Notes: generated from the sequence alone by a model not told the origin. DNA of 64,000 nt from Verrucomicrobiaceae bacterium (GCA_016795485.1 JAEUHM010000007.1:1-64000); one strand, 5' to 3'; positions 25,489 to 35,563 are shown, counted from the first letter of the stretch. Numbers and translations are program-made.

Positions 25489-26763
25489 TTACTTGGAGGT
25501 GCGCTCAGATACGGCCAGAACACGGCCTATGGCTTGAATGGGAGCTACAATGAAGCGATCGATAGCTGCATCGTAGAATCCGCGAGCTAAGGCGATGCGG
25601 TAGAGCCAGAGTTGAATGGAAGGAGGCAAAAGCCGCTCGTAATGGGCTCCTGTGGAAGCAAGGTGACCACCAGCTGCGGCATGGAGCTTGTGATGATCGT
25701 GAAGCAATGATGGTGCTCTGAGGAACTGCATCATGCGCAGAAGGGCATGGCCAATAATGTGCCAGACGGCGAATGTGGTCCAACCAAGGCCAATCTCGAC
25801 GAAAATGATACCGAGCTGCGTCTGGGCGGCATAAGCGATAGACGTCTTTGCATCGGTGCAGGTGCGGTGAACCAAGGTCCCTACAATGGCAGTGCCTGCT
25901 CCAATGAAGATCAAAACAGCCTGTGCTAGAGTCGAGGACAAGATCAGCGGAGCAGCGCGAAGAAGCAGGTAGGCACCGGCGTGGATTGAGATTGCACCGT
26001 AGAACACGGCTGAGCTCGGAGTTGGGCCTTCCATTGCTCTGGCCAACCAGCCACCGAACGGGCCTTGGGATGCCTTACCGCTCGCTGCGAGCACTAGCAG
26101 TATCGATATGATCGTGATGCCGGAATCTTGAATCGCAGGCGAGAGATTTGGCCAGACACCTCTCACGAGATCGTCCCAGGATGCGGTGTGATACCAGCAG
26201 TGAAGCAAAAGGATCGCCATCAGGATGTTGACATCGGCCACACGATAGGTGGCGAAGACACGAAGGGCATTGCGGATTGGATCTCGGCGATATTGGAAGA
26301 AGCCTACTAACAGCACAGAACTGATACCAACGAGTTCCCAACCAGCGACGAGAAGGTCTAGTGAGCCGGCGAGGAAGATGATCAATGCCCCCTGGGCAAA
26401 GACATGCAACAGAAGGAAGAACCTGAAGAACCCAGGGTCCCTGTGCAGATAGCGCTGAGAGAAGGTACCAGTAATGCCCGCCAAGACGACTGTCATGAAG
26501 GCAAATGGAATAGAGAGTTTGTCGGCGACCAATGTGATGGGGTAGTGATAACTGCCGATCTCAAACCACGATCCCAGATCCACCTCGAAGGAGTTGGCTT
26601 CGAACATTAGCCAGCCAAAGCCGAGTGAGAGCAACGCGTACAGCAGCTTCGTGCTCCGAGTCAGAGCGCTTTCTGGAAGGTTGACTCCGACAAGCCAAAG
26701 GCAACCCAACACGATGATAAAGAGGCCTGGCAGAGCAGTAAGGTAAGGTAAAAGGTCGTACAT
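25489..26763 (-). CDS. dabB: DabB, proton-conducting subunit of the inorganic-carbon transporter
   Basis: NuoL-like membrane protein with about 13 helices that, with DabA, forms the energy-coupled DAB dissolved-inorganic-carbon pump. E143 in AGWELVGISS and K230 in AASGKASQGPFGGWL are the proton-channel residues. AMEGPTPSSAVFYGA is a family signature. The length of 424 residues is shorter than NuoL (about 600), as usual for DabB. It starts 2 bases after dabA ends, so the two are probably translated together. Confidence 0.9.
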   Translation of the reverse strand: MYDLLPYLTALPGLFIIVLGCLWLVGVNLPESALTRSTKLLYALLSLGFGWLMFEANSFEVDLGSWFEIGSYHYPITLVADKLSIPFAFMTVVLAGITGTFSQRYLHRDPGFFRFFLLLHVFAQGALIIFLAGSLDLLVAGWELVGISSVLLVGFFQYRRDPIRNALRVFATYRVADVNILMAILLLHCWYHTASWDDLVRGVWPNLSPAIQDSGITIISILLVLAASGKASQGPFGGWLARAMEGPTPSSAVFYGAISIHAGAYLLLRAAPLILSSTLAQAVLIFIGAGTAIVGTLVHRTCTDAKTSIAYAAQTQLGIIFVEIGLGWTTFAVWHIIGHALLRMMQFLRAPSLLHDHHKLHAAAGGHLASTGAHYERLLPPSIQLWLYRIALARGFYDAAIDRFIVAPIQAIGRVLAVSERTSK

Positions 26764-26765
26764 GA

Positions 26766-29618
26766 TTAGGCGGCGCGGCTTGGAATGATGCGAGCAACAG
26801 GAAGATGTTCCATTTTGCCCTGGTAGAACTGGATCGATGATGGGGCTGTTGGGAGCGGCTCCTCATCTCCTTCGAGACGCTCAAAAATGCCGTCTCGATA
26901 GACCTCTATGTGCCCATCGTCTGGGTCCATGGTGCTGACACGAATCCATCGATTACTCACGAACTCATTCAACTCCGGGTTCGCTTTAATGACCTTCATC
27001 AAGCGTGCGGGAGTGGTTTCGATCACGAAAAGAATGCGCACAGGTTCGTGAATCTCGACCATTTGCAGCGGCAAACCAGTGCGGAGGTCGCCTTGGAACC
27101 CGTTCATGACTCCGATGAGACCAGTCACATTGTGGGGTAGTTTTGTGCCGCAGCCGTAGCCCTCGTTGTCCACGAAAGAGAAGTAATACTCCAAACTGAT
27201 ACCGCCACAGACCGGAATGACGGCCCCAAGGACTCTTCCAAGTGCTCCATCGTCTGGATCTACCGTTGGATCATAGCTCACAAGGAATGCCCTGCGGTCA
27301 AAAAACAACCCACGGGTGAACTTACGTCTCCCAACGATGCAGACTGCGTTCGTGCAGTGGCCGTATTCAGGACGTGGCTCCGCAAGGTGGGCCGCACGTT
27401 CTTGCACATGTTTCAGCCCCTCTTCGGGATCAATATCGCTCGCAGCCATCTCAAATCGACGTGCCCTCTCGTGGGCACTTAGAGCCCTTGCTTTGTCTAA
27501 TGAATTGCGTAGGCGCTCAAGTATTCCGGCATGGGAAGCTGGCACAAGGTCCAGATCAGAAAGCTCCACTTCATCACTACAGGTGTCGTGGTATCCGCCG
27601 ATGAACCAAGTGTCTTCCGGGATGAAGATGCCACGGGACTTGAGTCCTTCGCGAACTTCTGGGCGGTTTGCCATAGCTGCAAACAAGCGAGCGTTAGGAC
27701 CTCCACGCCGTCCGCCGCATGCTCCGCAATCATGAGCTGATTCATGGGGATTATTCCAACTCGTAGATCCGTGTCCAAGCACACAAACGATGCGCGCATG
27801 ACCTCGTAGCATGCCTGCCGTGCCAAGCACAGCGGCCACTCGGTCAATCTTTTCAGTGGTAGAGAAACCCGCGAGCAAAGTGCCTTCCGCGTTCCTGGCT
27901 TCTGCGTCTTCACGCAGAAAGGATAGCTCCGTTTTGGGCTCTGGAAGCATCAACTTCACCAGACGTTCATGAAGTTTGGCCCACGCAAGTGGGCGCAAGA
28001 TGCGTATTATCAAAGGGAATGCGGAGAAGAATCCCAAAATGGTGGATGTGACCCATCCGCGGACTAGGGAGCGTGATGAAACGTGATCCCAATGTGCAAG
28101 TTTTGCCCAGGCACGCCGCAGGAGTTGGCGCTTTTCGTGAACTTCAGCGTGTTCAGGCGCTGGCACTTCCACAACTTGATGAGCTGGAGTTACAACGACA
28201 GGGCACAAGGATACTCCATGCGCATCGTCGATGCCCGTGTAGTCCATGGCGCATCCAAAGAAACCAGCTGCCCCATGAGTTTCGATCTGCGGATCAACTT
28301 CTTCCAGTGCACGGCGAATCGATTCCTCGCGTTCATCAATGCAAAAAATGACTTGAGCTGCCAATTGGTCGCTGGCTGGTGCAGACTCTGGGTCCACCCG
28401 GTGTTTTTGAAGCGGGATCAAAATGCGGCGCTCATGGCGGCGTTCATAGGCGAGATGCAGCAGCCGTCTGCGTTGGATGTTGTCAAAGCCGAGAACCTCA
28501 TCTCGAAAGCTGCGAAACTCATCTGCAGTGAGTGAGGTGATGCGAGTGCTGGAGAGCCCGGCAAGTTGGGCAGCGTCAAAAAGTTGTGCAGTGATGAGAC
28601 GATGGTCCTCAGAAGGCTTGGCCAGGGGTGTTGTTCGCCAGGATTTGGTGTCTCCAAGCATGTTTCGCAGTGCGATGACGGTGAACGTCAATCGAAGCGC
28701 CATGTAGTCCATGAGCGATGCCGGAACCGTCTCATGCGGGGCCAAGTTGGGCTCATTTTCCAGTTTGTGTATCATGCCAGCCCATCCTGGAAGACCAAGG
28801 AGCTCTGCGGTGATCAAACCGTCCCATTCGTCCTCTGATACACCCAGCTCACTAAGTTGCTCACGGAGTGCTTGTTCAGCTGAGAGAGCTCTACGTTCTT
28901 GATCTAGAAACACTTCAAACGCCCCAGTCAGGTGGGCAGGAAAGATCGCGCGTTTGTGCGACAAAATCTTCCTTGAGGCCGCATAAAGGCCCAATTCACG
29001 CAATGGCATTGGCCAATAAGCCACGCCCTGATCCAAAAAGGCTCCGGCGAGACGAATGAGCGCCGGATTAACGATCTCGTCCAACAGTTCGCCGTTCAGA
29101 CTGAGAACTGCGTCAGCAGGGCGCGCTGGTTTGTAAGATTGGCTGCCGCTGGGTTGTGGTAATCGGGATTCAATAGCCTTCCAAAGCGTCGTTGGTTTGT
29201 CGTCACCTGTCGAAGGAACGTCGGAACGGAACTTGGTCAGCCAGTCTCCTTCTTCCAAATGCCAAGCAACGGTCGAAGCATCAATGGAGCGCACTCCTGG
29301 GAGCAGCATAACTTGCCGAAGGCGATGACGGTCTAGACCTTTGCAGATGGAGCTATTGGGCTCTGATTCCACTACAACCCTTATGTCATCGGGAAGGATG
29401 CGGTCTGCTTTCAATTCTGCCTGATAGGCTGCTTCAGCCATGTAGGGCTCAGTGTGATAGATGCTCGCTGCTTCAGTGACAGCTTCCTCAAACGTCTTGC
29501 TTTGGAACGCGTGAAGGGTGTTATGGTGAATGAACACACCTATCGGCCCTTGGGCTGGAAGGTAGTGTGCAGCGTGGTCGAGAAGATGCTGCAGATGGTT
29601 CGAAGTGGTTGCACTCAT
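26766..29618 (-). CDS. dabA: DabA (DUF2309), zinc-containing subunit of the inorganic-carbon transporter
   Basis: Large cytoplasmic, membrane-associated partner of DabB, with a carbonic-anhydrase-like zinc site thought to hydrate CO2 directionally. Counted from the GTG at 29633, the ligands are C431 and D433 (IFCIDEREES), H621 (VLGHGSTSWNN) and C636 (AHDCGACGG). The H-to-C spacing of 15 equals that of characterised DabA. I start at the ATG at 29618 (950 aa); the GTG would add five residues. Full length with no gaps. It heads the operon dabA-dabB-NuoM-like and is divergent from a SulP transporter. Confidence 0.95.
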   Translation of the reverse strand: MSATTSNHLQHLLDHAAHYLPAQGPIGVFIHHNTLHAFQSKTFEEAVTEAASIYHTEPYMAEAAYQAELKADRILPDDIRVVVESEPNSSICKGLDRHRLRQVMLLPGVRSIDASTVAWHLEEGDWLTKFRSDVPSTGDDKPTTLWKAIESRLPQPSGSQSYKPARPADAVLSLNGELLDEIVNPALIRLAGAFLDQGVAYWPMPLRELGLYAASRKILSHKRAIFPAHLTGAFEVFLDQERRALSAEQALREQLSELGVSEDEWDGLITAELLGLPGWAGMIHKLENEPNLAPHETVPASLMDYMALRLTFTVIALRNMLGDTKSWRTTPLAKPSEDHRLITAQLFDAAQLAGLSSTRITSLTADEFRSFRDEVLGFDNIQRRRLLHLAYERRHERRILIPLQKHRVDPESAPASDQLAAQVIFCIDEREESIRRALEEVDPQIETHGAAGFFGCAMDYTGIDDAHGVSLCPVVVTPAHQVVEVPAPEHAEVHEKRQLLRRAWAKLAHWDHVSSRSLVRGWVTSTILGFFSAFPLIIRILRPLAWAKLHERLVKLMLPEPKTELSFLREDAEARNAEGTLLAGFSTTEKIDRVAAVLGTAGMLRGHARIVCVLGHGSTSWNNPHESAHDCGACGGRRGGPNARLFAAMANRPEVREGLKSRGIFIPEDTWFIGGYHDTCSDEVELSDLDLVPASHAGILERLRNSLDKARALSAHERARRFEMAASDIDPEEGLKHVQERAAHLAEPRPEYGHCTNAVCIVGRRKFTRGLFFDRRAFLVSYDPTVDPDDGALGRVLGAVIPVCGGISLEYYFSFVDNEGYGCGTKLPHNVTGLIGVMNGFQGDLRTGLPLQMVEIHEPVRILFVIETTPARLMKVIKANPELNEFVSNRWIRVSTMDPDDGHIEVYRDGIFERLEGDEEPLPTAPSSIQFYQGKMEHLPVARIIPSRAA

Positions 29619-29633
29619 GGCGTTTGGGAACAC

Positions 29634-29795
29634 TACTCAGAATCGGCCCTGCCGCGTATAGCCTTGTCACGGGATATTCTCCCATGAATAGGGGGGTACC
29701 ACGGAACGAGGAGGAAAAATACCCCGCCGGGGGGATAGGGGCACGGAAATCGATGTGCGTCATTATCAGTGACTTCACAACCTCTCATATCGATC
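29634..29795. promoter_or_regulatory. divergent control region of dabA and sulP
   Basis: This 160-base intergenic region must carry both promoters. Visible elements: an imperfect palindrome GGGATATTCTCCC at 29671-29683, two direct ATAGGGG motifs (29688-29694 and 29735-29741), and a C/G run CCCCGCCGGGG between them. Some of these could be binding sites for the NarL-type regulator encoded nearby, but no consensus supports it. Confidence 0.4.
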
Positions 29796-31415
29796 ATGTC
29801 AGCAACTCCAACAAAGACCGTCACCGCCTCTGGGCCAAAGCCTGTAGGAAACCTCGCTGGATTCAAAACTTACCTCAAGAATGACCTGTTGTCAGGTTTC
29901 CTCGTGTTCCTCATCGCACTTCCGCTATGTTTGGGAATCTCCATTGCTTCGGGTGTGCCTCCCATTGCGGGTATCTTTACGGCGGTTATTGGGGGGATGA
30001 TCACACCATTCCTAAGTAACTCAGAACTCACCATCAAGGGTCCTGCAGCAGGTATGATTGTCATCGTGCTAGGGACGGTTCAAGAGCTCGGCTACGAGAA
30101 GGCTCTTGCAGTTGGTGTCGTGTCAGGCGTCATCCAGATTCTGTTTGGAGCGCTCAAACTTGGTACGCTTGGCGAGTTTTTCCCAGTAGCAGCCGTCCAC
30201 GGAATGCTCGCTGCTATTGGTGTGATCATCATATCAAAGCAAGCGCACGTGGCTCTTGGCGTGGCGGCCCATGCGAAGGAGCCGCTAGAGTTGCTAGCAG
30301 AGATCCCCCACAGCATCATGAACATGAATCCTGAGATCGCGCTGATCGGAGCTATCTCGCTCGTCCTGCTTTTTGGGCGACTTTTTGTGAAAAACAAGAT
30401 CGTTCAAACCATTCCTGGACCCGTGCTTGTGCTTTTGATCGCCACCCCACTTGCCTTTTACTTCGATATCCAGCATCAGCACATGTATCAGTTCCATGGC
30501 CACGACTACGAAGTTGGACCGAAGAACCTCGTGGCGCTTCCAATGAACATGCTCAGCGCTATCAAAGGGCCGGACTTCTCTGAGATCACCAGCATGGCTA
30601 GCCTGAAGTGGATCATCATGTTTGCCCTTGTTGGCACGCTTGAGTCACTATTGAGCGCAAAGGCGATCGATCTTCTCGATCCTTGGCAACGCCGCACCAA
30701 TCTTAACCGTGACTTGCTCGCTGTGGGGATGGCAAACACTGCGGTTTCGATGATTGGCGGCATTCCGATGATTAGTGAGATCGTGAGATCTTCTGCCAAT
30801 CGCAACAACGGAGCGCGCACTCGCTGGGCTAACTTTTGGCACGGTTCTTTCCTTCTTGTTTTGGTGGCATCAGTGCCGTGGTTGCTAAACAACATCCCAC
30901 TTGCAGCTTTGGCCGCCATGTTGGTGTTCACAGGATTCAATCTTGCGTCACCGAAGGAGTTCTTTCACATGTGGCATGTTGGCAAAGGCCAGCTTTTGGT
31001 CTTCCTTGCCACGATGGTCGTTACCCTCGCCACCGACCTTCTGATCGGGATTGCCGCAGGTATTCTTGTGAAGCTGATCATCCATGTGGTCACTGGCGCT
31101 TCAATTGGAAATCTTTTCGTTCCGCGGGCTGAAGTTGGCAACTGCAAAGTGGATGGAACTCCGGTGGTTAAAGTTAAAGACGCAGCTTTGTTTAGCAACT
31201 GGCTGCCGCTCCGGAAGCGATTGCTCGAGCTTACCGATCACCCAAAGGTGAAAGTAGATCTTTCTGAGACTCGTCTTGTTGATCACTCGGTGATGAAAAA
31301 ACTGGAAGAGTTGATGCAGGATTGGGCTCTGGAAAATAGGGAACTCATCATTGAAGGTCTTGAAGACCACGCTCCCGTTTCGCACCACCCGCAGGCCGCT
31401 CGTTTGAAGCGCTAG
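29796..31415 (+). CDS. SulP-family anion transporter with STAS domain (bicarbonate/sulfate type)
   Basis: Inner-membrane transporter with about 10-14 helices. The N-terminal [20 protein letters not shown] and [13 protein letters not shown] match the SulP core. A C-terminal STAS domain is at about residues 470-539 ([18 protein letters not shown]). I start at the ATG at 29796. SulP members carry sulfate, bicarbonate or other anions. The divergent position next to dabAB makes bicarbonate (BicA-like) the better guess, while sulfate remains possible. Confidence 0.9.
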   Translation: MSATPTKTVTASGPKPVGNLAGFKTYLKNDLLSGFLVFLIALPLCLGISIASGVPPIAGIFTAVIGGMITPFLSNSELTIKGPAAGMIVIVLGTVQELGYEKALAVGVVSGVIQILFGALKLGTLGEFFPVAAVHGMLAAIGVIIISKQAHVALGVAAHAKEPLELLAEIPHSIMNMNPEIALIGAISLVLLFGRLFVKNKIVQTIPGPVLVLLIATPLAFYFDIQHQHMYQFHGHDYEVGPKNLVALPMNMLSAIKGPDFSEITSMASLKWIIMFALVGTLESLLSAKAIDLLDPWQRRTNLNRDLLAVGMANTAVSMIGGIPMISEIVRSSANRNNGARTRWANFWHGSFLLVLVASVPWLLNNIPLAALAAMLVFTGFNLASPKEFFHMWHVGKGQLLVFLATMVVTLATDLLIGIAAGILVKLIIHVVTGASIGNLFVPRAEVGNCKVDGTPVVKVKDAALFSNWLPLRKRLLELTDHPKVKVDLSETRLVDHSVMKKLEELMQDWALENRELIIEGLEDHAPVSHHPQAARLKR

Positions 31416-31452
31416 TCACCCAAAACTACAAACCCCTCTCACAACCAATCAC

Positions 31453-32184
31453 ATGCTCCGTCGTTTCTTAGCTGGTTTCGTCATCTTAGGTGCCACTGTC
31501 GCATCTGCTGACGAGTTTGACTCCAATGGTAATCTTTGGCTAAACTACGTGGGTGATCACCCACTATTTGGGTCCAAATGGGGTCTACACCTTGAATCGC
31601 AGGTGCGCCGCGCCGATTTTGGCGATGATTGGCAGCAACTTCTCCTGAGGCCAGGGCTCAACTACAGCCTCAATCCGAACACTGTCATCACTGCTGGCTA
31701 TGCGTGGGTTAATACGTGGCCTTATGGTGACTACCCGGCGGTGCATGAGTTTCCTGAGTATCGATTTTGGGAGCAGATAAGCTACACTCATCCTTGGTTG
31801 GGCTTGGACTGGACACATCGTCTACGCCTTGAGCAGAGACGCATTGGCGAGATGGAGGAGGACGATGGTGACTGGCGCGTTGGAAACTGGCGCTACGAGA
31901 ATCGCATCCGCTACATGGTGAGGACGTCAGTACCGCTCAGTAGTGACAAAAAGTGGTATCTGGCTCTTTGGGACGAAGTTTTCTTCAACTTCGGCAACAA
32001 CGTGAGCAAGAACTACTTTGATCAAAATCGTGCGTTTGTTGGCTTGGGACGCAAACTCAGTGATACAACGAGGCTCGAAGTTGGTTATATGGAGCAGACT
32101 TTGCAGAAACGGGGCGGTGACATTTGGGAGAACAATCACACGATCTCGGTGTGGTTGCTATCCAAATGGCCATTTGGACGCTAG
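31453..32184 (+). CDS. DUF2490 outer-membrane beta-barrel protein
   Basis: Signal peptide at residues 1-19 (cleavage near ASA-DE), then a pattern of alternating aromatic strands. NLWLNYVGDHPL, GLHLESQVRR, LLRPGLNYSLNPN and HRLRLEQRR are DUF2490 traits, and it ends in a strand with a C-terminal basic residue. It is predicted to be an outer-membrane barrel of unknown function. It follows the SulP gene by 37 bases, so it probably shares its transcript. Its end overlaps the convergent histidine kinase by 4 bases. Confidence 0.85.
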   Translation: MLRRFLAGFVILGATVASADEFDSNGNLWLNYVGDHPLFGSKWGLHLESQVRRADFGDDWQQLLLRPGLNYSLNPNTVITAGYAWVNTWPYGDYPAVHEFPEYRFWEQISYTHPWLGLDWTHRLRLEQRRIGEMEEDDGDWRVGNWRYENRIRYMVRTSVPLSSDKKWYLALWDEVFFNFGNNVSKNYFDQNRAFVGLGRKLSDTTRLEVGYMEQTLQKRGGDIWENNHTISVWLLSKWPFGR

Positions 32185-33113
32185 GACTTGTTTAGTGGCA
32201 CTGTCGCGCTGATCTGGAGGCCCTTGGGTTGATTCTCGGCAAGATTGAGTTCGCCACCGCAATGCCTCGCCCGCGCTCTCATGCCGACCATACCTAGCGT
32301 TGGAGGTTTCTCCGTGTTCTGGGGTAACCCTTTTCCATTGTCTGAGATAGTGAGGGTGAGATTGCCATCGGAAGATCGCAGTTTCACATCGACTCTGGAA
32401 GCGTTCGCATGGCGTGCCACATTGGTGAGCGCTTCCTGTGCTATGCGAAAAAGATGAGTTTCAATTTCCTCATCAAACCTGCCGTTCACCGAACTGCTGT
32501 AGCTCACATCTATCCTCGTTCGTTGAGCGAATCCATCGGTTAGCCAGCGCAATCCAGCATCCAATCCAAAATCATCCAAGATCACTGGCCTTAGCAGTTG
32601 GGACAGCTCCCTAACGTTAGCGATAGCCCCGTCTACAAGCGAGAGGGTGTCATGGCGGAGAGATTCGATATCCGTCAGGTTCTCTTTCGTGAGATTGGAG
32701 CGAACTGCTGCAAGTGATTGGCCAAGTTCGTCATGCAGTTCGTGCGAAAATCTGCGCGCTGTCTCTTCTTGAGTCTGCAACATGTGCCATGACACGCGAT
32801 TCAGTTCATCCTGATGCGCCTCAATGCGCCGCACGGTGTGTTTGACAAACTGAATCGTCCCCAGCGCACAAGCCGCAGCGACAAGAAGACACACACCAAT
32901 GATGAAGATCGACTCCAGTGCCAACTCCCTTGAGTGATCCATGAGCTTTTGCTGTTCCTGAATGCTTGCAGCGCGCTGTTGCATTTCATTGGCTTCCCAG
33001 AATGCCACGCTGCCTGCGAGGACGAGAAGAATGAGAACAAGCCCGAAACCGACCGTCAGCACACGAACGATGGTTTTTGGACCTATGCGCGATGCCACTT
33101 CCAAGGTATTCAT
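32181..33113 (-). CDS. NarX/LiaS-type sensor histidine kinase
   Basis: Two transmembrane helices (about residues 17-38 and 68-90) frame a very short periplasmic loop, so the stimulus may be sensed in the membrane. The HisKA_3 phosphoacceptor is His127 in SHELHDELGQSLA. The ATP-binding domain has LTISDNGKGLPQ and GMVGMRARA. There is no extra input domain. It lies 10 bases downstream of its response regulator. It may serve the inorganic-carbon genes next door, but nothing in the sequence proves that. Confidence 0.93.
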   Translation of the reverse strand: MNTLEVASRIGPKTIVRVLTVGFGLVLILLVLAGSVAFWEANEMQQRAASIQEQQKLMDHSRELALESIFIIGVCLLVAAACALGTIQFVKHTVRRIEAHQDELNRVSWHMLQTQEETARRFSHELHDELGQSLAAVRSNLTKENLTDIESLRHDTLSLVDGAIANVRELSQLLRPVILDDFGLDAGLRWLTDGFAQRTRIDVSYSSSVNGRFDEEIETHLFRIAQEALTNVARHANASRVDVKLRSSDGNLTLTISDNGKGLPQNTEKPPTLGMVGMRARARHCGGELNLAENQPKGLQISATVPLNKS

Positions 33114-33123
33114 GGCTAAAATG

Positions 33124-33762
33124 TTAGTCGATTAAGCCATTGCGCATGGCAAAGCGGACGAGTTCGCCAGTGGAGTGAAGATTGAGCTTCTCCATTATGC
33201 GACCACGGTGAGCTTCCACTGTGTAAACACTAAGTGAAAGACGGTTTGCTATGTCTTTGTTAGTTTGACCTTCGGCTATGAGTTGAAGAACCTCGCGTTC
33301 CCGTGAAGAAAGTAGGTCGATGGGATTAGTGACGTGCTTGCGGTAGTCATCCAGCACGGCGTGAGACACTTCGGGTGAAAGGTAGCCATTTCCTTGCGAT
33401 ACAGAGCGCACTGCTTTGAGAAAGTCAGCCTCGCTGCTGTCCTTGAGGAGGTAGCCTCGTGCGCCAGCCCTCAAAATCTCGCGGACATACACGGCATCTT
33501 TGTGCATGGAGAGCGCTAGCACTTTGGTGCGGGGTGCGGATGATTGAATCCGTCGTGTGGCTTCGATTCCGTTAAGGCCAGGCATCGTGACGTCCATGAC
33601 CACGACGTCGGGTCTGAGATTTTCAGTCATTTCGACTGCCTGTAAGCCATCAGCTACTTCTCCCACCACCTCCATGTCCCACTGAGAGGCAAGGATATGA
33701 CGAAATCCCGTGCGCACCACGGCGTGGTCGTCAGCGAGCAAGACTTTGATGGTTGATGCCAT
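33124..33762 (-). CDS. NarL/FixJ-family response regulator
   Basis: Receiver domain, residues 1-120, with phospho-acceptor D57 (VVMDVTMPG), the acidic pair DD11-12 and a conserved Lys at LLKDS. A LuxR-type helix-turn-helix at about residues 145-205 begins LLSSREREVLQLIAEGQ and ends near MEKLNLHSTGELV. It is the first gene of the two-gene unit with the histidine kinase. A gap of 73 bases separates it from the amidohydrolase upstream. Confidence 0.94.
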   Translation of the reverse strand: MASTIKVLLADDHAVVRTGFRHILASQWDMEVVGEVADGLQAVEMTENLRPDVVVMDVTMPGLNGIEATRRIQSSAPRTKVLALSMHKDAVYVREILRAGARGYLLKDSSEADFLKAVRSVSQGNGYLSPEVSHAVLDDYRKHVTNPIDLLSSREREVLQLIAEGQTNKDIANRLSLSVYTVEAHRGRIMEKLNLHSTGELVRFAMRNGLID

Positions 33763-33835
33763 GATCGATATACTAGAGGGACTCTGATGCGCGGAAAGTC
33801 GTGCTTTTCAAATCAGGCTGATCCTGGAGAGGACC

Positions 33836-34645
33836 TCAAGCGTCAACTAGCATCAAAGCGTTCTTGGTTGTGATGCGATCCAACTGGTTGGCACTCAGCA
33901 ATGACTCCTTCAGTTTTAAGTAGTTTGATTCCCAATAGAACAGTGGCGTGAAGGAACCAAACGCCACTTGCTCCACTGGCCAAGACGACAGCAGATTCTC
34001 AAGCCCTCCGACGCCCTCGATCATTCCTGTGTCTAATGTGACTGCCGTGCCACGGAGTGAGGTGCTGATCTGAGCTACATTTGTATTCAGCACCATCACG
34101 CGGGCACCTGGGATTTTCGTGAGTGCTTCTCCCAAAGGCTTGAGGTCGACTGGAGCTACCTCCATAAGGCTCGGTTGAGTCCTTTCATCTTCCATTTGGG
34201 CCACGATTTGTAGAACGAGGCGCTCGTCATCAACAAGTTGGAGGAGTTTGACGAACTCTGGTGATGCAAGCGACCACGAGTGGTAGTTTGGGTGTACTCG
34301 GAGCACACGCATCGCGTGATCGCGTACGCATCGTTCGAGATCGTCTCGCCAAGCAGGCAACGATAAGTTGATTTCGCCGACGGCACGAAGTTTGGCATTA
34401 GATTCACGAGCTATTAACCCGGTGCGTGCATTGGCCGCCGAGAGATCGTTGTGAAAAATGGCTTCAAAGCTCGAAATCCAGCGCTCGGAACAACCGACCA
34501 GTGCAGGCGAAGGCAATGCACGAAACGGCCAGTGACCGATGTAGCTGTTGCAATCAATCAGAGTCGGTGACTGCAACGAAGAGTCCGCTATAGCAGATGA
34601 AACTGCAAGTGCGGTGGAGGTGGCGACAAATCGGCGGCGGTTCAT
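33836..34645 (-). CDS. secreted amidohydrolase-like TIM-barrel protein
   Basis: A Tat-type signal, MNRRRFVATST followed by a hydrophobic stretch, opens the ATG at 34645. The mature part begins with LIDCNSYIGHWPFR, which fits the start of metal-dependent hydrolases of the amidohydrolase-2 group. RVLRVHPNYHSW and VMVLNTNVAQIS suggest barrel strands. The canonical HxH is replaced by CNSYIG, so metal binding and activity are doubtful. It begins 2 bases after the Nif3-like gene ends, so they are an operon. Confidence 0.72.
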   Translation of the reverse strand: MNRRRFVATSTALAVSSAIADSSLQSPTLIDCNSYIGHWPFRALPSPALVGCSERWISSFEAIFHNDLSAANARTGLIARESNAKLRAVGEINLSLPAWRDDLERCVRDHAMRVLRVHPNYHSWSLASPEFVKLLQLVDDERLVLQIVAQMEDERTQPSLMEVAPVDLKPLGEALTKIPGARVMVLNTNVAQISTSLRGTAVTLDTGMIEGVGGLENLLSSWPVEQVAFGSFTPLFYWESNYLKLKESLLSANQLDRITTKNALMLVDA

Positions 34646-34647
34646 GG

Positions 34648-35415
34648 CTAGAGACCTGTGGGGTGATCCACAAACTGCCATTCAAGACCAAACTTATCCG
34701 CTAAGTGACTCGCCAGCGCTTTTACGCCGAAGGTCTCAGTCGCGTAGTGACCGGCGTAAAGCACATTGATGCCCAGCTCCTCGGCTAAGGTGTAGCTCCA
34801 GTGTGGGCCTTCACCGCTAATAAGTGTGTCAATGCCCGCAGCTTTCGCTGCGGCCACTTCAGAACCCGCGCCACCCGTGCAGATGCCGATTCGCTTAGGT
34901 CGTGACGAGCCTCCCCGACAGACATGAACGTTTCCTCCGCCCACGGCAAGTTGAGTTCGCTCCACCAGTGCATCCAGTGTTAGATCCGTGTCCGCAATAA
35001 GACCGATTTTTGTGCCCTTGTAGTCGAGCCAAGTTCCAGATGGAGACAGGCCGAGCGATCTCGCCAAAAGCGCATTGTTGCCCCAGGTAGGATGCACATC
35101 CAAGGGAAGATGGGCACTGTAGATGGCAAGGTCTGCATCCACGCATGTGCTGATCTTCTCAAACACACTGTTCACCACTGGCTGTAGGCCATTCCAGAAC
35201 ATACCGTGATGCACCAACAGTAGATCTGCTTTAAGAACGGAGGCCTTCCTCATTACCGGCAGGCAGGCATCCACTGCAGCGACAATCTTCGTGACCTTCC
35301 CGCTTCGATGGGCCATTTGCAGTCCATTGAGAGCATTGGAATAGTCCACGATCTCACCGATGCGCAGTTCGGAATCGAGGTAGTCGACGAGGGTGGGAGT
35401 TGAGACCAAGGGCAT
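34648..35415 (-). CDS. Nif3-like dinuclear-metal-centre protein (YbgI/DUF34)
   Basis: Conserved family forming hexameric toroids with a two-metal site; recent work links relatives to GTP cyclohydrolase-like or metal-insertion roles. DYSNALNGLQMAHRSG, LLLVHHGMFWNG (metal His pair), YSAHLPLDVHP and the C-terminal GHYATETFGVKAL are the signatures. The ATG at 35415 gives 255 aa, the short form without the CutA-like insert. Confidence 0.93.
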   Translation of the reverse strand: MPLVSTPTLVDYLDSELRIGEIVDYSNALNGLQMAHRSGKVTKIVAAVDACLPVMRKASVLKADLLLVHHGMFWNGLQPVVNSVFEKISTCVDADLAIYSAHLPLDVHPTWGNNALLARSLGLSPSGTWLDYKGTKIGLIADTDLTLDALVERTQLAVGGGNVHVCRGGSSRPKRIGICTGGAGSEVAAAKAAGIDTLISGEGPHWSYTLAEELGINVLYAGHYATETFGVKALASHLADKFGLEWQFVDHPTGL

Positions 35416-35563
35416 GAGAAGTGTTAGAATACGTGTGGCCAACAATTACTCACATTCGCTCCGATGTCATTGATCACATCATTAGTCTGTCAAACTGACA
35501 GGACGCAGCGCTTGAGGCTTTGGCAAATCCACTCACTAACCCTTTGACTAGGTTCACCCGGCA

